Shown here: in pieces, positions 5,403 to 12,702 of the stretch
Position numbering within the stretch: the stretch's first letter is position 1
Layout of the letters: each line of letters opens with the position of its first letter
IMG/VR virus record: IMGVR_UViG_3300044720_000108
Location: 1-40,476 of that record
Length of the DNA: 40,476 nt
Direction: 5' to 3' (one strand)
Source of the DNA: a virus
Notes under the pieces: generated by a model
Database searches by the model: none
What the model was told of the DNA's origin: nothing
Seen by the model: the letters and a program-made list of their open reading frames with translations, nothing else
Translations under genes and position numbers: made by a program

Positions 5403-5614
5403 CCACCCCCGCCCGCTGCCTCGCCATCGCCGAGGCCGCCGCCTACCTCGGCGTCGGGGAACGCTGGCTCGCCGACAAGGTCACGGCCCGCCTCGTCCCG
5501 CACCACCGTTTCGGCAAGCACGTCCGTTTCACCCCCGCCGACATGCGGGCCATCGAAGCCGACGCTGCCGAGCCGACCGTCGCCGACCACGCCCGAGAGC
5601 TGAGGTCCGCATGA
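5399..5614 (+). CDS. xis: Excisionase-like HTH_17 DNA-binding protein
   Basis: A 71-residue protein with a winged helix of the MerR/excisionase type: AIAEAAAYLGVGERWLADKV, then LVPHHRFGKHVRFTPADMRA (about residues 9-52), the classic tyrosine-recombinase directionality-factor fold. The start is ATG 5399 in an ATGA overlap. Being in the rightward operon while the integrase is in the leftward one fits the expected logic: excisionase is made only on induction. Confidence 0.85.
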   Translation: MTTPARCLAIAEAAAYLGVGERWLADKVTARLVPHHRFGKHVRFTPADMRAIEADAAEPTVADHARELRSA

Positions 5615-5718
5615 CCCGCCTCCTGCGGCTCCTTGCCGACGCCGCTGTCCTCGCCTCCCTCACCGTGTCCCGTCTGGCCCGTGAGGTCGACGGCAACTCG
5701 TGGCTCGGTGCGTCGTGA
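5611..5718 (+). CDS. Tiny hydrophobic early protein
   Basis: A 35-residue frame (MTRLLRLLADAAVLASLTVS...) with an ATGA overlap at its start and a GTGA overlap at its end, which supports translation despite its size. It has an amphipathic or membrane-seeking helix at residues about 3-24. No family recognised. Confidence 0.6.
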   Translation: MTRLLRLLADAAVLASLTVSRLAREVDGNSWLGAS

Positions 5719-6335
5719 CGGCCCCCGACTCCGGCTGCCCGGCCGCAGGTGCCCTGGCACCTCGACCGGCTTCGGGCACCACTCGCGGTGGCCGGGCAGC
5801 CGGGACCAACCTCGTAGTTCCTCCGAACTCCGGCGTCATAGGTGATCCGTCGTATGGGCCGCTGCGCTGCCGCACCTGCGACGGGCTGATCCACGCGGAC
5901 GAACCGCACGTGCTCGCCGTGCACTGGTGGTCTCGCTGGAGCCGCCGCGCCTACCGGCACACCGCCTGCCCGCCCGGCGCGCACCTCCACGTGTTCGGAC
6001 TCCATCGTCACGGTCCGTGGCCCGGCCATAAGCCGCATCCGGAGCGGCGCCACGCGCACGTGTGGTGGCGTCACACGCACCCCAGGGACGGCGTCGCCCG
6101 CATCGCCGCAGAACACGACGCCGACCATGACGACGGGCTGTTCGCTCGCGAGGCGAGCATCTACCTGCGCTGGGTCGCTGACGTGCTGCAAGGCAAGGCG
6201 ACGAACGCGGCGAAGCCGTCCGATTGGCCCGCGAGCGGGTGTGCCTGGAAGCCGACGACGCTGCTCCGGGCGCTGGAGAAGGCGGGCGCGCTGGCAGCCG
6301 CCGAGATCGATCGCATCGGGGACGGCACCTCGTGA
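5715..6335 (+). CDS. Hypothetical zinc-ribbon early protein, His/Trp rich
   Basis: A 206-residue frame from GTG 5715 (GTGA overlap). The first 45 residues are low-complexity and encoded across a long inverted repeat. Then comes a zinc-binding candidate (CRTCDGLIHADEPH ... HTAC), a His/Trp-rich stretch (GPWPGHKPHPERRHAHVWW) and a helical C-terminus (REASIYLRWVADVLQGKATN, LLRALEKAGALAAAEIDRI). No family recognised. The N-terminal portion may not be native; no better start codon exists in frame. Confidence 0.65.
   Translation: MTAPDSGCPAAGALAPRPASGTTRGGRAAGTNLVVPPNSGVIGDPSYGPLRCRTCDGLIHADEPHVLAVHWWSRWSRRAYRHTACPPGAHLHVFGLHRHGPWPGHKPHPERRHAHVWWRHTHPRDGVARIAAEHDADHDDGLFAREASIYLRWVADVLQGKATNAAKPSDWPASGCAWKPTTLLRALEKAGALAAAEIDRIGDGTS
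5731..5803. repeat. Long inverted repeat just after the excisionase genes
   Basis: Outer arms CCGGCTGCCCGGCC (5731-5744) and GGCCGGGCAGCCGG (5790-5803) are a perfect 14-bp match. Inside lie GGTGCC (5748-5753), GGCACC (5756-5761) and a second GGCACC (5775-5780), so alternative hairpins are possible. It overlaps the start of the 5715-6335 frame and could be a transcript structure or a protein-binding site. Confidence 0.75.
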
Positions 6336-6514
6336 CCGCCCTCTACACCCTGACCGACGTGGCGATCGTCACCGGGCTCGGCATCGTGGCCGGGGTCGTG
6401 GGCGGGCTGGCGATCCTCGGCGTGCGGCGGCTGGCCAGTGGCCGGCGCGGGGCGTGGCGCAGGTCTGACGGGCGCCGCTACGTCGCGCAGGACCGCCCGG
6501 GCGGCACACCGTGA
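6332..6514 (+). CDS. Small single-span membrane protein
   Basis: A 60-residue protein from GTG 6332 (GTGA overlap). One transmembrane helix (TDVAIVTGLGIVAGVVGGLA, about residues 8-27) is followed by a basic tail (RRLASGRRGAWRRSDGRR), giving a C-terminus-in topology. No family recognised. Confidence 0.7.
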   Translation: MTALYTLTDVAIVTGLGIVAGVVGGLAILGVRRLASGRRGAWRRSDGRRYVAQDRPGGTP

Positions 6515-6903
6515 CCGCCCCCCAGAACGGCTCCCGGGGTGCCTCCCCCGTCGCCCCGGGAGCCTCCACCCCCGACCACGACTACCTCGGCGCGGCTGCT
6601 TGCGGCCATGCCTGCGCCCCCGACGACCTGACCGGCGGCCTGTGCCCGTCCTGCGCCGACCTCGACGCGGCAGCGCTGGCGCAGGACCCCCGCGACGAGG
6701 ACACGTCCTGGGCGGACCTGCCCACGACTTGCTCCTTCTGCGGCCTCCCGTCCCAGCACTTCTACGACCGCTACGCCGCGTGCCGCCTCCACATCCGCTC
6801 CCTGGCGGTGTTCCGCGACGACGACGAGCGCGCGGCCCGCCGCGCCCGCGAGACCGCCGCCGCGTCCGCCGCTGTCGACGCCGCAGTTCGGAGGACCGCA
6901 TGA
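6511..6903 (+). CDS. Hypothetical protein with two Cys/His zinc motifs
   Basis: A 130-residue protein from GTG 6511. Two clusters, CGHACAPDDLTGGLCPSC and CSFCGLPSQHFYDRYAAC with a following RLH, suggest two zinc ribbons; the C-terminal third is a basic/Ala-rich helix. Small zinc-ribbon proteins recur throughout this operon. GTGA at the front and ATGA at the back. Confidence 0.75.
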   Translation: MTAPQNGSRGASPVAPGASTPDHDYLGAAACGHACAPDDLTGGLCPSCADLDAAALAQDPRDEDTSWADLPTTCSFCGLPSQHFYDRYAACRLHIRSLAVFRDDDERAARRARETAAASAAVDAAVRRTA

Positions 6904-6971
6904 TCGAGCCCCTGTCCGACGAGACCCTGGCCCGGGTTCTGGCCGACCTGGATGACGGGGTGACGTGGTGA
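6900..6971 (+). CDS. Micro-protein, 23 residues
   Basis: Frame MIEPLSDETLARVLADLDDG plus three residues, an acidic amphipathic helix, with an ATGA overlap upstream and a GTGA overlap downstream. The double overlap in an operon built this way is the main evidence that it is translated. Function unknown. Confidence 0.5.
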   Translation: MIEPLSDETLARVLADLDDGVTW

Positions 6972-7177
6972 CGGCCGTCGAGGGACGTGTCGTGATGGCC
7001 CGGCCCAACATGCTGGCAGTCCTCAGGTCGGCTCTGCGTCACCCCTGTGTCGCGGCGTTGGGTGCGTGGCAGTTCCGCCGCGCGTTCGGGGTCCGCTACG
7101 GATCGGGTCGACGCGACGCGTACGACGCGGGATGCGAGTTGGCACACCTGCTCACCTTCCGGCGGTACGACTCATGA
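6968..7177 (+). CDS. Hypothetical small basic protein
   Basis: A 69-residue protein from GTG 6968 (GTGA overlap; a GTG one codon earlier is possible). It contains WQFRRAFGVRYGSGRRDAYD and ends AHLLTFRRYDS. Basic and aromatic, no recognised family. ATGA overlap with the next gene. Confidence 0.65.
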   Translation: MTAVEGRVVMARPNMLAVLRSALRHPCVAALGAWQFRRAFGVRYGSGRRDAYDAGCELAHLLTFRRYDS

Positions 7178-7353
7178 CGGCACCCCACGGCCCCCGACGC
7201 TGCGCCACCGCGGCCTGCCCTGCGCCAGTGGTGGCCCGCGCCGGCGAGACGGCGCTCTGCGCCCGCTGCTACATCACCGCCACGGTCCGCTCCAGCGCGG
7301 TGGTGTGGAACTTCGCCTGCTTCCTCGGCGCCGCCCTGAACGCCCACCCCTGA
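7174..7353 (+). CDS. Small zinc-ribbon protein
   Basis: A 59-residue protein from ATG 7174 with the pair CATAAC and CARC (about residues 10-32), a likely treble-clef or ribbon zinc site, then a hydrophobic C-terminal helix (SSAVVWNFACFLGAALN). Function unknown. After it comes a 76-base gap with an imperfect GC hairpin (CCCGCCCC/GGGACGGG), the first clear break in the overlapping gene chain. Confidence 0.65.
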   Translation: MTAPHGPRRCATAACPAPVVARAGETALCARCYITATVRSSAVVWNFACFLGAALNAHP

Positions 7354-7429
7354 CAGCGCGAGACCCGCCCCGCAGCAACGGGACGGGCCGGACAACGCAA
7401 CCCGAGAGTACCCCGAGAGGACGACGCGA

Positions 7430-7789
7430 ATGGCCGCCACGACCACCGATCCGAGGGCCGCGATCCTGGCGGCCTGCGACGAGACGGAGCGGCTGGCGAA
7501 GGCGGCGACCGACGGCGACGGCGTGTGGATCGCGACCGGACGCGACGTAGAGACGCGCTCGGGTCGGACGGTCGCGATTCCGACGCACCCCGAGATCGAG
7601 GAGTACGTCGCTGCTCACGACCCCGCCACGGTGCTGCGTGAGATGGCCGCCCTCCGCGCGTTCGTGACGCTCCACCTCGGCGAGACGGACATCTTCACCT
7701 GCGTTTGCACGGACGAGGACGGCGACTACTGTTTCGACCTCGCGGCTCTGGCTGACGGGCTCGCTCCCGGCTGGCGGGAGGCGCCGTGA
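7430..7789 (+). CDS. DUF6221-like phage protein
   Basis: A 119-residue protein from ATG 7430 with upstream GAGAGGA. The core PEIEEYVAAHDPATVLREMA (about residues 54-73), followed by a Cys pair (CVCTDEDGDYC), resembles the DUF6221 family of actinobacteria and their phages (HDP.RVLRE core); function unknown. Family call is from memory of the motif, moderate certainty. GTGA overlap with the Rad52-like gene. Confidence 0.75.
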   Translation: MAATTTDPRAAILAACDETERLAKAATDGDGVWIATGRDVETRSGRTVAIPTHPEIEEYVAAHDPATVLREMAALRAFVTLHLGETDIFTCVCTDEDGDYCFDLAALADGLAPGWREAP

Positions 7790-8559
7790 CGGACTACCTG
7801 TCGGCGGAGCAGGTCGCCAAGTTGCTGGAGCCGATCCACCCCGGTCGCGTGTCGCACCGGGACGGGCAGTCGCACCTGGAGGCGTACGACGTCCGGGCGC
7901 ACCTGAACCGGGTGTTCGGCTTCGGCCGCTGGTCCGCCGACCTCCTCACCCTGGACATGCTCTACGAGCAGGCGACGGAGACGAAGAACGGCAAGCCCGC
8001 GTTCGCGGTCGGCTACCGGGCCACTGTCCGGCTGACGGTCTGCGCCCCTGACGGGACGGTCCTGGCCACCTACACGGAGGCGGCGTGCGGGGACGGCTTG
8101 ATGCCCGACTACAAGCGGGCCGACACCCACGACTTCGCGGTCAAGACCGCCGAGTCACAGGCGCTGAAGCGGTGCGCGATCAACCTCGGCGACCAGTTCG
8201 GGCTGTCCCTCTACCGGGGCGGGTCGACGGATGCCGTCGTGGTCAAGACGTGGGTCATGCCGGACAGCGCCGAGGACGCGACTGACGCCCCGGCCTTCAC
8301 TGAACCGGCCGTCGTGCCGGAGGTCGCAGGCGGCCTGACGCCGGAGGAGCAGGTCGCAGCGGACGACGCGAAGGCCACAGGCATCCGCGCGGCGGCGCTA
8401 GCGGACGGGGTGACGCCGCAGCAGATCGCTGGCCTGCAACTCCAGGCGAAGAACCTGCGGGACCACCCGGTGACCGGCCGGCTGGGCGGGACCACGACGC
8501 TGGGTGAGTTCCTGGCGGACTGCGCGGACGCGCTGTCGAAGGGACGGGCGAGCGCATGA
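7786..8559 (+). CDS. Rad52/22-like single-strand annealing protein
   Basis: A 257-residue recombinase of the Rad52/Rad22 double-strand-break repair type, expected to anneal complementary ssDNA in phage recombination and replication. The annealing domain covers about residues 3-145: LSAEQVAKLLEPIHPGRVSH, YDVRAHLNRVFGFGRWS, then the hallmark DYKRADTHDFAVKTAESQAL followed by KRCAINLGDQFGLSLY. The C-terminal half is an acidic linker plus a helical region. GTG 7786, GTGA overlap. No partner exonuclease is evident. Confidence 0.88.
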   Translation: MTDYLSAEQVAKLLEPIHPGRVSHRDGQSHLEAYDVRAHLNRVFGFGRWSADLLTLDMLYEQATETKNGKPAFAVGYRATVRLTVCAPDGTVLATYTEAACGDGLMPDYKRADTHDFAVKTAESQALKRCAINLGDQFGLSLYRGGSTDAVVVKTWVMPDSAEDATDAPAFTEPAVVPEVAGGLTPEEQVAADDAKATGIRAAALADGVTPQQIAGLQLQAKNLRDHPVTGRLGGTTTLGEFLADCADALSKGRASA

Positions 8560-9179
8560 GCGGCTGGCGCTGGGTGTGGGTGGACGACGACGAGCCGCCC
8601 TCCGACGCGGGAGGTGCAGTCGCCATCTACGCCGCCCTCGCTGACGCCGTTCGCGCCATCGAGCATGACGCCACCCTGCACGCCTTGGAGGACGAGGCGA
8701 TGGCGCTGGCCGAGCGCCGCGCCGACCCCGAGCTGCGCATCGCGGTGGCCCGCGCCCTCGCCCTGCACCTGGCGGAGGTCCGGGCGCAGCGGGTGACGCT
8801 GGCCCGCGCCGAGGCCGGGATCGAACGCGCCCTGGCCCGGGTCATGCCGACGAACACGCTCGACCTGGAGGGCGTGCACGTCGAGCGGCACAGCGGCCGC
8901 AAGCGCACCGAGTGGGACCACGACGGCCTCCTCCATGCTCTCGCGGACTGCTTCGCGGTGGACCCGGAGACGGGCGAGGTTGACGAGACGCTGCGGCCCC
9001 TGTTCGCGGACGCGGTCCGGTTCTTCACCCGTGCCGCTCAGGTGTCCGGCTACCGCACCCGCTCCGGCCTGGTGCCGCTCGGGGTCGACCCGGACCAGTA
9101 CTGCCGGACGGAGCCGGGGCGGCCGAGCATCGAACTGGTCGTCGGCGAGAGCGCGGCTGCGGGCGGTGAGGCGGCGTGA
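8556..9179 (+). CDS. Hypothetical early protein downstream of the annealing protein
   Basis: A 207-residue acidic protein. Residues about 35-105 are long helices (ADAVRAIEHDATLHALEDEA, ELRIAVARALALHLAEVRAQ), probably coiled coil. Then VHVERHSGRKRTEWDHDGLL and a C-terminal helical part with a short YRTRSGLVPLG segment. Its place beside the Rad52-like gene suggests a recombination accessory role, but no family is recognised. Confidence 0.75.
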   Translation: MSGWRWVWVDDDEPPSDAGGAVAIYAALADAVRAIEHDATLHALEDEAMALAERRADPELRIAVARALALHLAEVRAQRVTLARAEAGIERALARVMPTNTLDLEGVHVERHSGRKRTEWDHDGLLHALADCFAVDPETGEVDETLRPLFADAVRFFTRAAQVSGYRTRSGLVPLGVDPDQYCRTEPGRPSIELVVGESAAAGGEAA

Positions 9180-9769
9180 CGGTCGCACTGTTCCCGCCGG
9201 TTCGCTGGGGCGGACGTCCGCCTGAGGCCACGCCGCTACTTGACGCGCCGCGCTACGTCCGTACCCGAACCATGGCCCGCTGGCACCGTCCCCGCTCCGG
9301 GTACGTGTTCGACCGGGACGACCGCGCGGTGCTGCACCTCTGGTGCGGACAGGGCATCAGCACGCCGACGAGGCGCTCGGACGAGACGGAACCCCCGACG
9401 ACGGGGCACCTGTCTGCGGCACCTGTGAGGGCCGCGCAGCCGCTACCTGACCGGACCCTCGTGTTCTCACCCAAGGCGGCGATCGACGTGCCGCGCGTGT
9501 GCCCCGGCGCGTCGCGCAGCGGGCTGTACGCCGAGCAGCCGGGCGGCCGGACCGGACTCTGCCTGGCTTGCGGTCAGACGCAGCGCATCGTCGGCGGTTC
9601 GTGCGGCGGCTACGGCTGGCGCCCGCTGCGACTCACGACGCACGAGCCGGGACCCGATCTGATTCAGCCGTGCTGGTGGCACGGCTGGGCTGAACTCGTC
9701 GCGCGTGACGGACATGCGGTCTGCGGCCCCTGCGCGGTCGCGGGCTGGCCCTCGGCGGGTGCCCCGTGA
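9176..9769 (+). CDS. Hypothetical zinc-ribbon protein
   Basis: A 197-residue protein from GTG 9176. Features: WHRPRSGYVFDRDDRAVLHL with WCGQ (about residues 36-60), and in the second half CLACGQTQRIVGG, CWWHGW and CGPC, giving several candidate zinc ligands. The middle is proline/threonine rich. No family recognised; small Cys-paired proteins of this kind are frequent in actinophage early regions. GTGA overlaps at both ends. Confidence 0.7.
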   Translation: MTVALFPPVRWGGRPPEATPLLDAPRYVRTRTMARWHRPRSGYVFDRDDRAVLHLWCGQGISTPTRRSDETEPPTTGHLSAAPVRAAQPLPDRTLVFSPKAAIDVPRVCPGASRSGLYAEQPGGRTGLCLACGQTQRIVGGSCGGYGWRPLRLTTHEPGPDLIQPCWWHGWAELVARDGHAVCGPCAVAGWPSAGAP

Positions 9770-10218
9770 CCTACGTCCCCCTCCCCCGCCGCGCGGTCAG
9801 GCCGAAGCCGAAGCGCCACCCGATGCCGACGAGCCGCCGGGACGAGGTCGCGGCGCGGGCGCAGGGCCGCTGCGAGGGCTGCGGCGTCCCGCTGGACGGC
9901 TCGTGGGAGTGCCACCACCGGCAGGGCCGGGGCATGGGCGGCTCGGCACGTCCTGAGGCGCACGCCCTGTCGAACCTGCTGGCGCTGTGCAGGCCGTGCC
10001 ATGCGGACGCGACGAGCGAGCAGCCGTGGGTGGTCTCTGCGGGGCTGGTGGTGCGGCGCTGGCAGTCCCCGTTCGCGGTGCCGGTCCGGTACCGGCAGGG
10101 CCGCTGGGTGTTCCTGGATGACGACGGGTCGCTGGTCGCGGCCCCGGCTGACGAACTGATGCGGGCCGCTGTCGCGGCCGAGCGAGAGAGAAGGACAGCG
10201 TGCGCTCCTCGACCGTGA
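9766..10218 (+). CDS. HNH endonuclease
   Basis: A 150-residue protein. The HNH motif is clear: structural C36/C39 (CEGC) and C75/C78 (CRPC), the H50-H51 pair (ECHHRQGRGMGG) and N70 with H79 (LSNLLALCRPCHADA). The N-terminus is basic; the C-terminus adds a small beta domain (VRYRQGRWVFLDDDGSLV). Such nucleases cut or nick DNA during replication, recombination or as homing-type enzymes. GTG start with GTGA overlap. Confidence 0.88.
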   Translation: MTYVPLPRRAVRPKPKRHPMPTSRRDEVAARAQGRCEGCGVPLDGSWECHHRQGRGMGGSARPEAHALSNLLALCRPCHADATSEQPWVVSAGLVVRRWQSPFAVPVRYRQGRWVFLDDDGSLVAAPADELMRAAVAAERERRTACAPRP

Positions 10219-10295
10219 GGCGCGCCAGTTGCGTACGTGACGCTGCGACGCGGACGCTGGAAGCCCTGCCCGCCCCTTCGCAGGTCGCGTCATGA
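10215..10295 (+). CDS. Micro-protein, 26 residues
   Basis: Frame VRRASCVRDAATRTLEALPA plus six residues. It starts at GTG 10215 (GTGA overlap with the HNH gene) and stops in the ATGA that begins the next gene, filling exactly what otherwise looks like a 73-base gap. This matches the tiling of the whole operon and is the only support. Confidence 0.4.
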   Translation: MRRASCVRDAATRTLEALPAPSQVAS

Positions 10296-10522
10296 GGCCC
10301 TCGGACCCCTGGTGGGGCGAGCCGCTCGGCCTCCTGCTGCTCGTCCTGCTGGGCGTGCTGCTCGCGGGCGGCTGGGCGTTCGCCCGCGCGGTCCGCGACA
10401 CGCGCCGGGAGCGCCGCCGCCGCCGGACCGTCGTGCGCGGCTACGACGTGCAGGCCGAGCGGCGGCGGCGGGTGGAGCGGCTCGTCGCTGAGTCGCGCGA
10501 GCGGGACCGGAGGGCGTCGTGA
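10292..10522 (+). CDS. Single-span membrane protein with basic tail
   Basis: A 76-residue protein. One transmembrane helix (EPLGLLLLVLLGVLLAGGWA, about residues 9-28) is followed by a highly basic, probably cytoplasmic coil (RDTRRERRRRRTVVRGYDVQ). No family recognised. GTGA overlap with the DUF5131 gene. Confidence 0.75.
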   Translation: MRPSDPWWGEPLGLLLLVLLGVLLAGGWAFARAVRDTRRERRRRRTVVRGYDVQAERRRRVERLVAESRERDRRAS

Positions 10523-11508
10523 GCGACGGCAGCAAGATCGAGTGGACCGAGGCGACGTGGAACCCGGTGACGGGCTGCACGAAGGTCTCCCCCGGCTGCG
10601 ACCACTGCTACGCGGAGCGGGTCACGGAACGCTTCCACGGCAAGGGCTCGTTCGCCACGGTGACGCTGCACCCGGACCGGCTCGACCAGCCGATCCGCTG
10701 GCGCCGGCCCCGCCGCATCTTCGTCAACTCCATGTCCGACCTGTTCCACGACGCGGTCCCGGACGAGTTCGTCGCGGACGTGTTCGCGGTGATGGCGATG
10801 GCGGAGCGGCACACCTTCCAGGTGCTGTCGAAGCGGCCCGCGCGGATGCGGAGCCTGCTGTCCAGCAGGGCGTTCCTCGACCTCGTGATGGACCGGGTGC
10901 TGCGGGAGGACCCGGCGGCGCGGCGGAGGTTCGCGGAGACCCGGTGGCCGCTGCGGAACGTGTGGCTCGGCGTCTCCGTGGAGAACCAGCAGTGGGCGGA
11001 CATTCGCGTACCGGCGCTGCTCGGAACCCCTGCAGCCGTGCGATTCCTGTCCTGCGAGCCGCTGCTCGGGCCAGTCAACCTGCACCGAGGGCACGCGACC
11101 TGTCCCGTCCACGACTTCTCGGGCGGGTTCTGCACCGGCCCTTGCCCTGACCGCTACACGATCGACTGGGTGATCGCTGGCGGCGAGTCGGGCCAGGGCG
11201 CGCGTCCGATGCACCCGGCGTGGGCGCGCACCCTGCGCGACGAGTGCGCGGCGGCAGGCGTGCCGTTCTTCTTCAAGCAGTGGGGCGAGTGGGCACCGGA
11301 GTCGATGCTTGTACACAAGGACGCCGCGCCCGCGGCCTACGTCGGCATCGACGGCGTCGTGCGACCTCTCGTCAACGGCACTCCCGCCGCGCCACCCAGG
11401 GCGCGTGGCGTCGACCCGACCGTGCGTCGCGTGGGCAAGAAGGCGGCCGGGCGGCTCCTTGACGGCCGCACCCATGACGACTACCCGACCCCGGAGGCGG
11501 TGCGCTGA
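10519..11508 (+). CDS. DUF5131 (phage Gp37/Gp68) family protein
   Basis: A 329-residue protein with the family hallmark at its start: KIEWTEATWNPVTGCTKVSP then GCDHCYAER (CxxC, radical-SAM-like arrangement; about residues 6-34). It continues FVNSMSDLFHDAVPDEFV, LSKRPARM, WLGVSVENQQWADIRVPAL and WVIAGGESGQGARPMHPAW, then the FFFKQWGEW end. The family is widespread in phages and plasmids; its reaction is not established, though a radical SAM-related fold has been suggested. It is complete and carries about 70 extra C-terminal residues. Confidence 0.9.
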   Translation: MSDGSKIEWTEATWNPVTGCTKVSPGCDHCYAERVTERFHGKGSFATVTLHPDRLDQPIRWRRPRRIFVNSMSDLFHDAVPDEFVADVFAVMAMAERHTFQVLSKRPARMRSLLSSRAFLDLVMDRVLREDPAARRRFAETRWPLRNVWLGVSVENQQWADIRVPALLGTPAAVRFLSCEPLLGPVNLHRGHATCPVHDFSGGFCTGPCPDRYTIDWVIAGGESGQGARPMHPAWARTLRDECAAAGVPFFFKQWGEWAPESMLVHKDAAPAAYVGIDGVVRPLVNGTPAAPPRARGVDPTVRRVGKKAAGRLLDGRTHDDYPTPEAVR

Positions 11509-11849
11509 TGGCGCAGTACGACGACGACCTGATGCACGTCCTCCGCGACGTGCTGGACGACGAGGCGGACCTGCTTCACATCGCCTCCGGCGCGCGGACC
11601 GCTCTCGCGCTCCGCCTCGCCGACGCCGCTGCCACGCAGGTGGACAAGGAGGGGCAGCGCAGGCGGCGGCCCGTGTACGACGCAGTCGGCAACAAGTTCT
11701 GCTCGCATTGCTTCGGGACGGGCTGTAACCGGTCCGGCGAGCGGCCGACGCCGCCCGAACCCCGGGCGTTCGGGCGCGCCTGCACCTGCACCGAGCCGAC
11801 CCCGTACCTCCCGGCCCGTGAGACCGAGCCTGCCGGGAGCCCGTCGTGA
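11508..11849 (+). CDS. Hypothetical Cys-rich protein
   Basis: A 113-residue protein from ATG 11508 (TGATG overlap). The N-terminal half is an acidic helix (DDLMHVLRDVLDDEADLLHI). The second half has a zinc-ribbon pattern (CSHCFGTGC ... CTC). Proline-rich C-terminus. Function unknown. Confidence 0.7.
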   Translation: MAQYDDDLMHVLRDVLDDEADLLHIASGARTALALRLADAAATQVDKEGQRRRRPVYDAVGNKFCSHCFGTGCNRSGERPTPPEPRAFGRACTCTEPTPYLPARETEPAGSPS

Positions 11850-12352
11850 CCGCTCTACCTCAGGAGGTGATGCCCTCGTCCGGTGAGACCCGGGTCCCTT
11901 TCGCGTCAACGATGAGGCCCCGAAGCCGGCGGGCTGGTGCTGGGGAAGCCCAGCCCGCCGGCGTGGCCGCGTTCCGCTGGCAGGCGCAGGCGTTGTGCCG
12001 CGACGAGCCGGCGCAGCTCGTGGACCCGGCCGAGGGCGAGGGCGATAGGGCGACGCTGCGCCTCGTCGTGAACGTGCTCTGCGGCCGGTGCCCGGTGCAG
12101 GCCGCGTGCCGGGCTGCGGGGCAGCATCCGTCCCGGCACATGCCGCCCGACCGGCCGGTGCGGAAGGTGAAGCGCCGCCCCCGGCCCCCGGTCGGTCCGG
12201 ACTGGTCGACGCCGGACCTGCGTGCCCTGCACACCACGTACACGAGGTGCCGGGTGAACGGCTGGCCGGTGCCGACCCAGGTACGCGAGGGCGAGCGGGA
12301 GTACCAGCGCCGTCGCGCCGCCTGGCGCCGCGCGTCCCGGGTGGCGTCGTGA
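11846..12352 (+). CDS. Divergent WhiB-like iron-sulphur regulator
   Basis: A 168-residue protein. Four cysteines in WhiB order, C51 (LCRDEPAQLVDP), C79 and C82 (CGRC) and C88 (PVQAAC), give the C-x2-C-x5-C core that binds a [4Fe-4S] cluster in this actinobacterial family. The usual GVWGG turn after the last cysteine is absent; a basic Pro/Arg tail (PVRKVKRRPRPPVG) takes its place and could bind DNA. Phage WhiB proteins can interfere with host WhiB genes and block superinfection. GTG 11846 is supported by a GTGA overlap; a perfect AGGAGGTGAT at 11862-11871 lies inside the frame. Confidence 0.7.
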   Translation: MTALPQEVMPSSGETRVPFASTMRPRSRRAGAGEAQPAGVAAFRWQAQALCRDEPAQLVDPAEGEGDRATLRLVVNVLCGRCPVQAACRAAGQHPSRHMPPDRPVRKVKRRPRPPVGPDWSTPDLRALHTTYTRCRVNGWPVPTQVREGEREYQRRRAAWRRASRVAS

Positions 12353-12702
12353 TCGGCGCCCGCAGGAACCACGACAGGCCTGGCCGGATGACCGCGATAC
12401 CCGCGCGACTGCCCTGGTCGCCGGGCGCCCTGGGCGATGCGCCTGCCGCCGCCCGGACCCGGGGCCGGGGCCGCGCGGTCCTGAACACGCTGTACGACTG
12501 CCCGAAGTGCGGCCGCGAGGTGCGCCGTGCCTTCGCCTCCGGCTCGGATTGCGCGGTGCTGCTCGTCGCTGACCCTCGGGGCGGCTACTACGTGGACCGG
12601 GGCAGGGTCCAGGCTCTCGGGCTGGTCGCGTTCGGTCCAGGTGACGTGCCGCAGCGGTACGCGCTGCACCGTGTGGCGTGCCGGGCGGGTGAGGACGGGT
12701 GA
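12349..12702 (+). CDS. Hypothetical zinc-ribbon protein
   Basis: A 117-residue protein from GTG 12349 (GTGA overlap). A basic, Pro/Ala-rich N-terminus precedes a CPKCGREVRRAF ribbon; a second pair may be HRVAC near the end. The C-terminal half has beta alternation (CAVLLVADPRGGYYVDRGRV). No family recognised. Confidence 0.7.
   Translation: MIGARRNHDRPGRMTAIPARLPWSPGALGDAPAAARTRGRGRAVLNTLYDCPKCGREVRRAFASGSDCAVLLVADPRGGYYVDRGRVQALGLVAFGPGDVPQRYALHRVACRAGEDG

Noticed and set aside
5529-6191. Minus-strand frame opposite the 5715-6335 gene, considered as a fourth counter-oriented gene
   Set aside because: No GGAGTAGCGT element before any start, and the Val/Arg-rich sequence reads like antisense of a His-rich protein.
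7354-7429. Hairpin CCCGCCCC/GGGACGGG as an intrinsic terminator
   Set aside because: One mismatch in the stem and no T-run; the next genes clearly need the same transcript. Recorded only as a gap feature.
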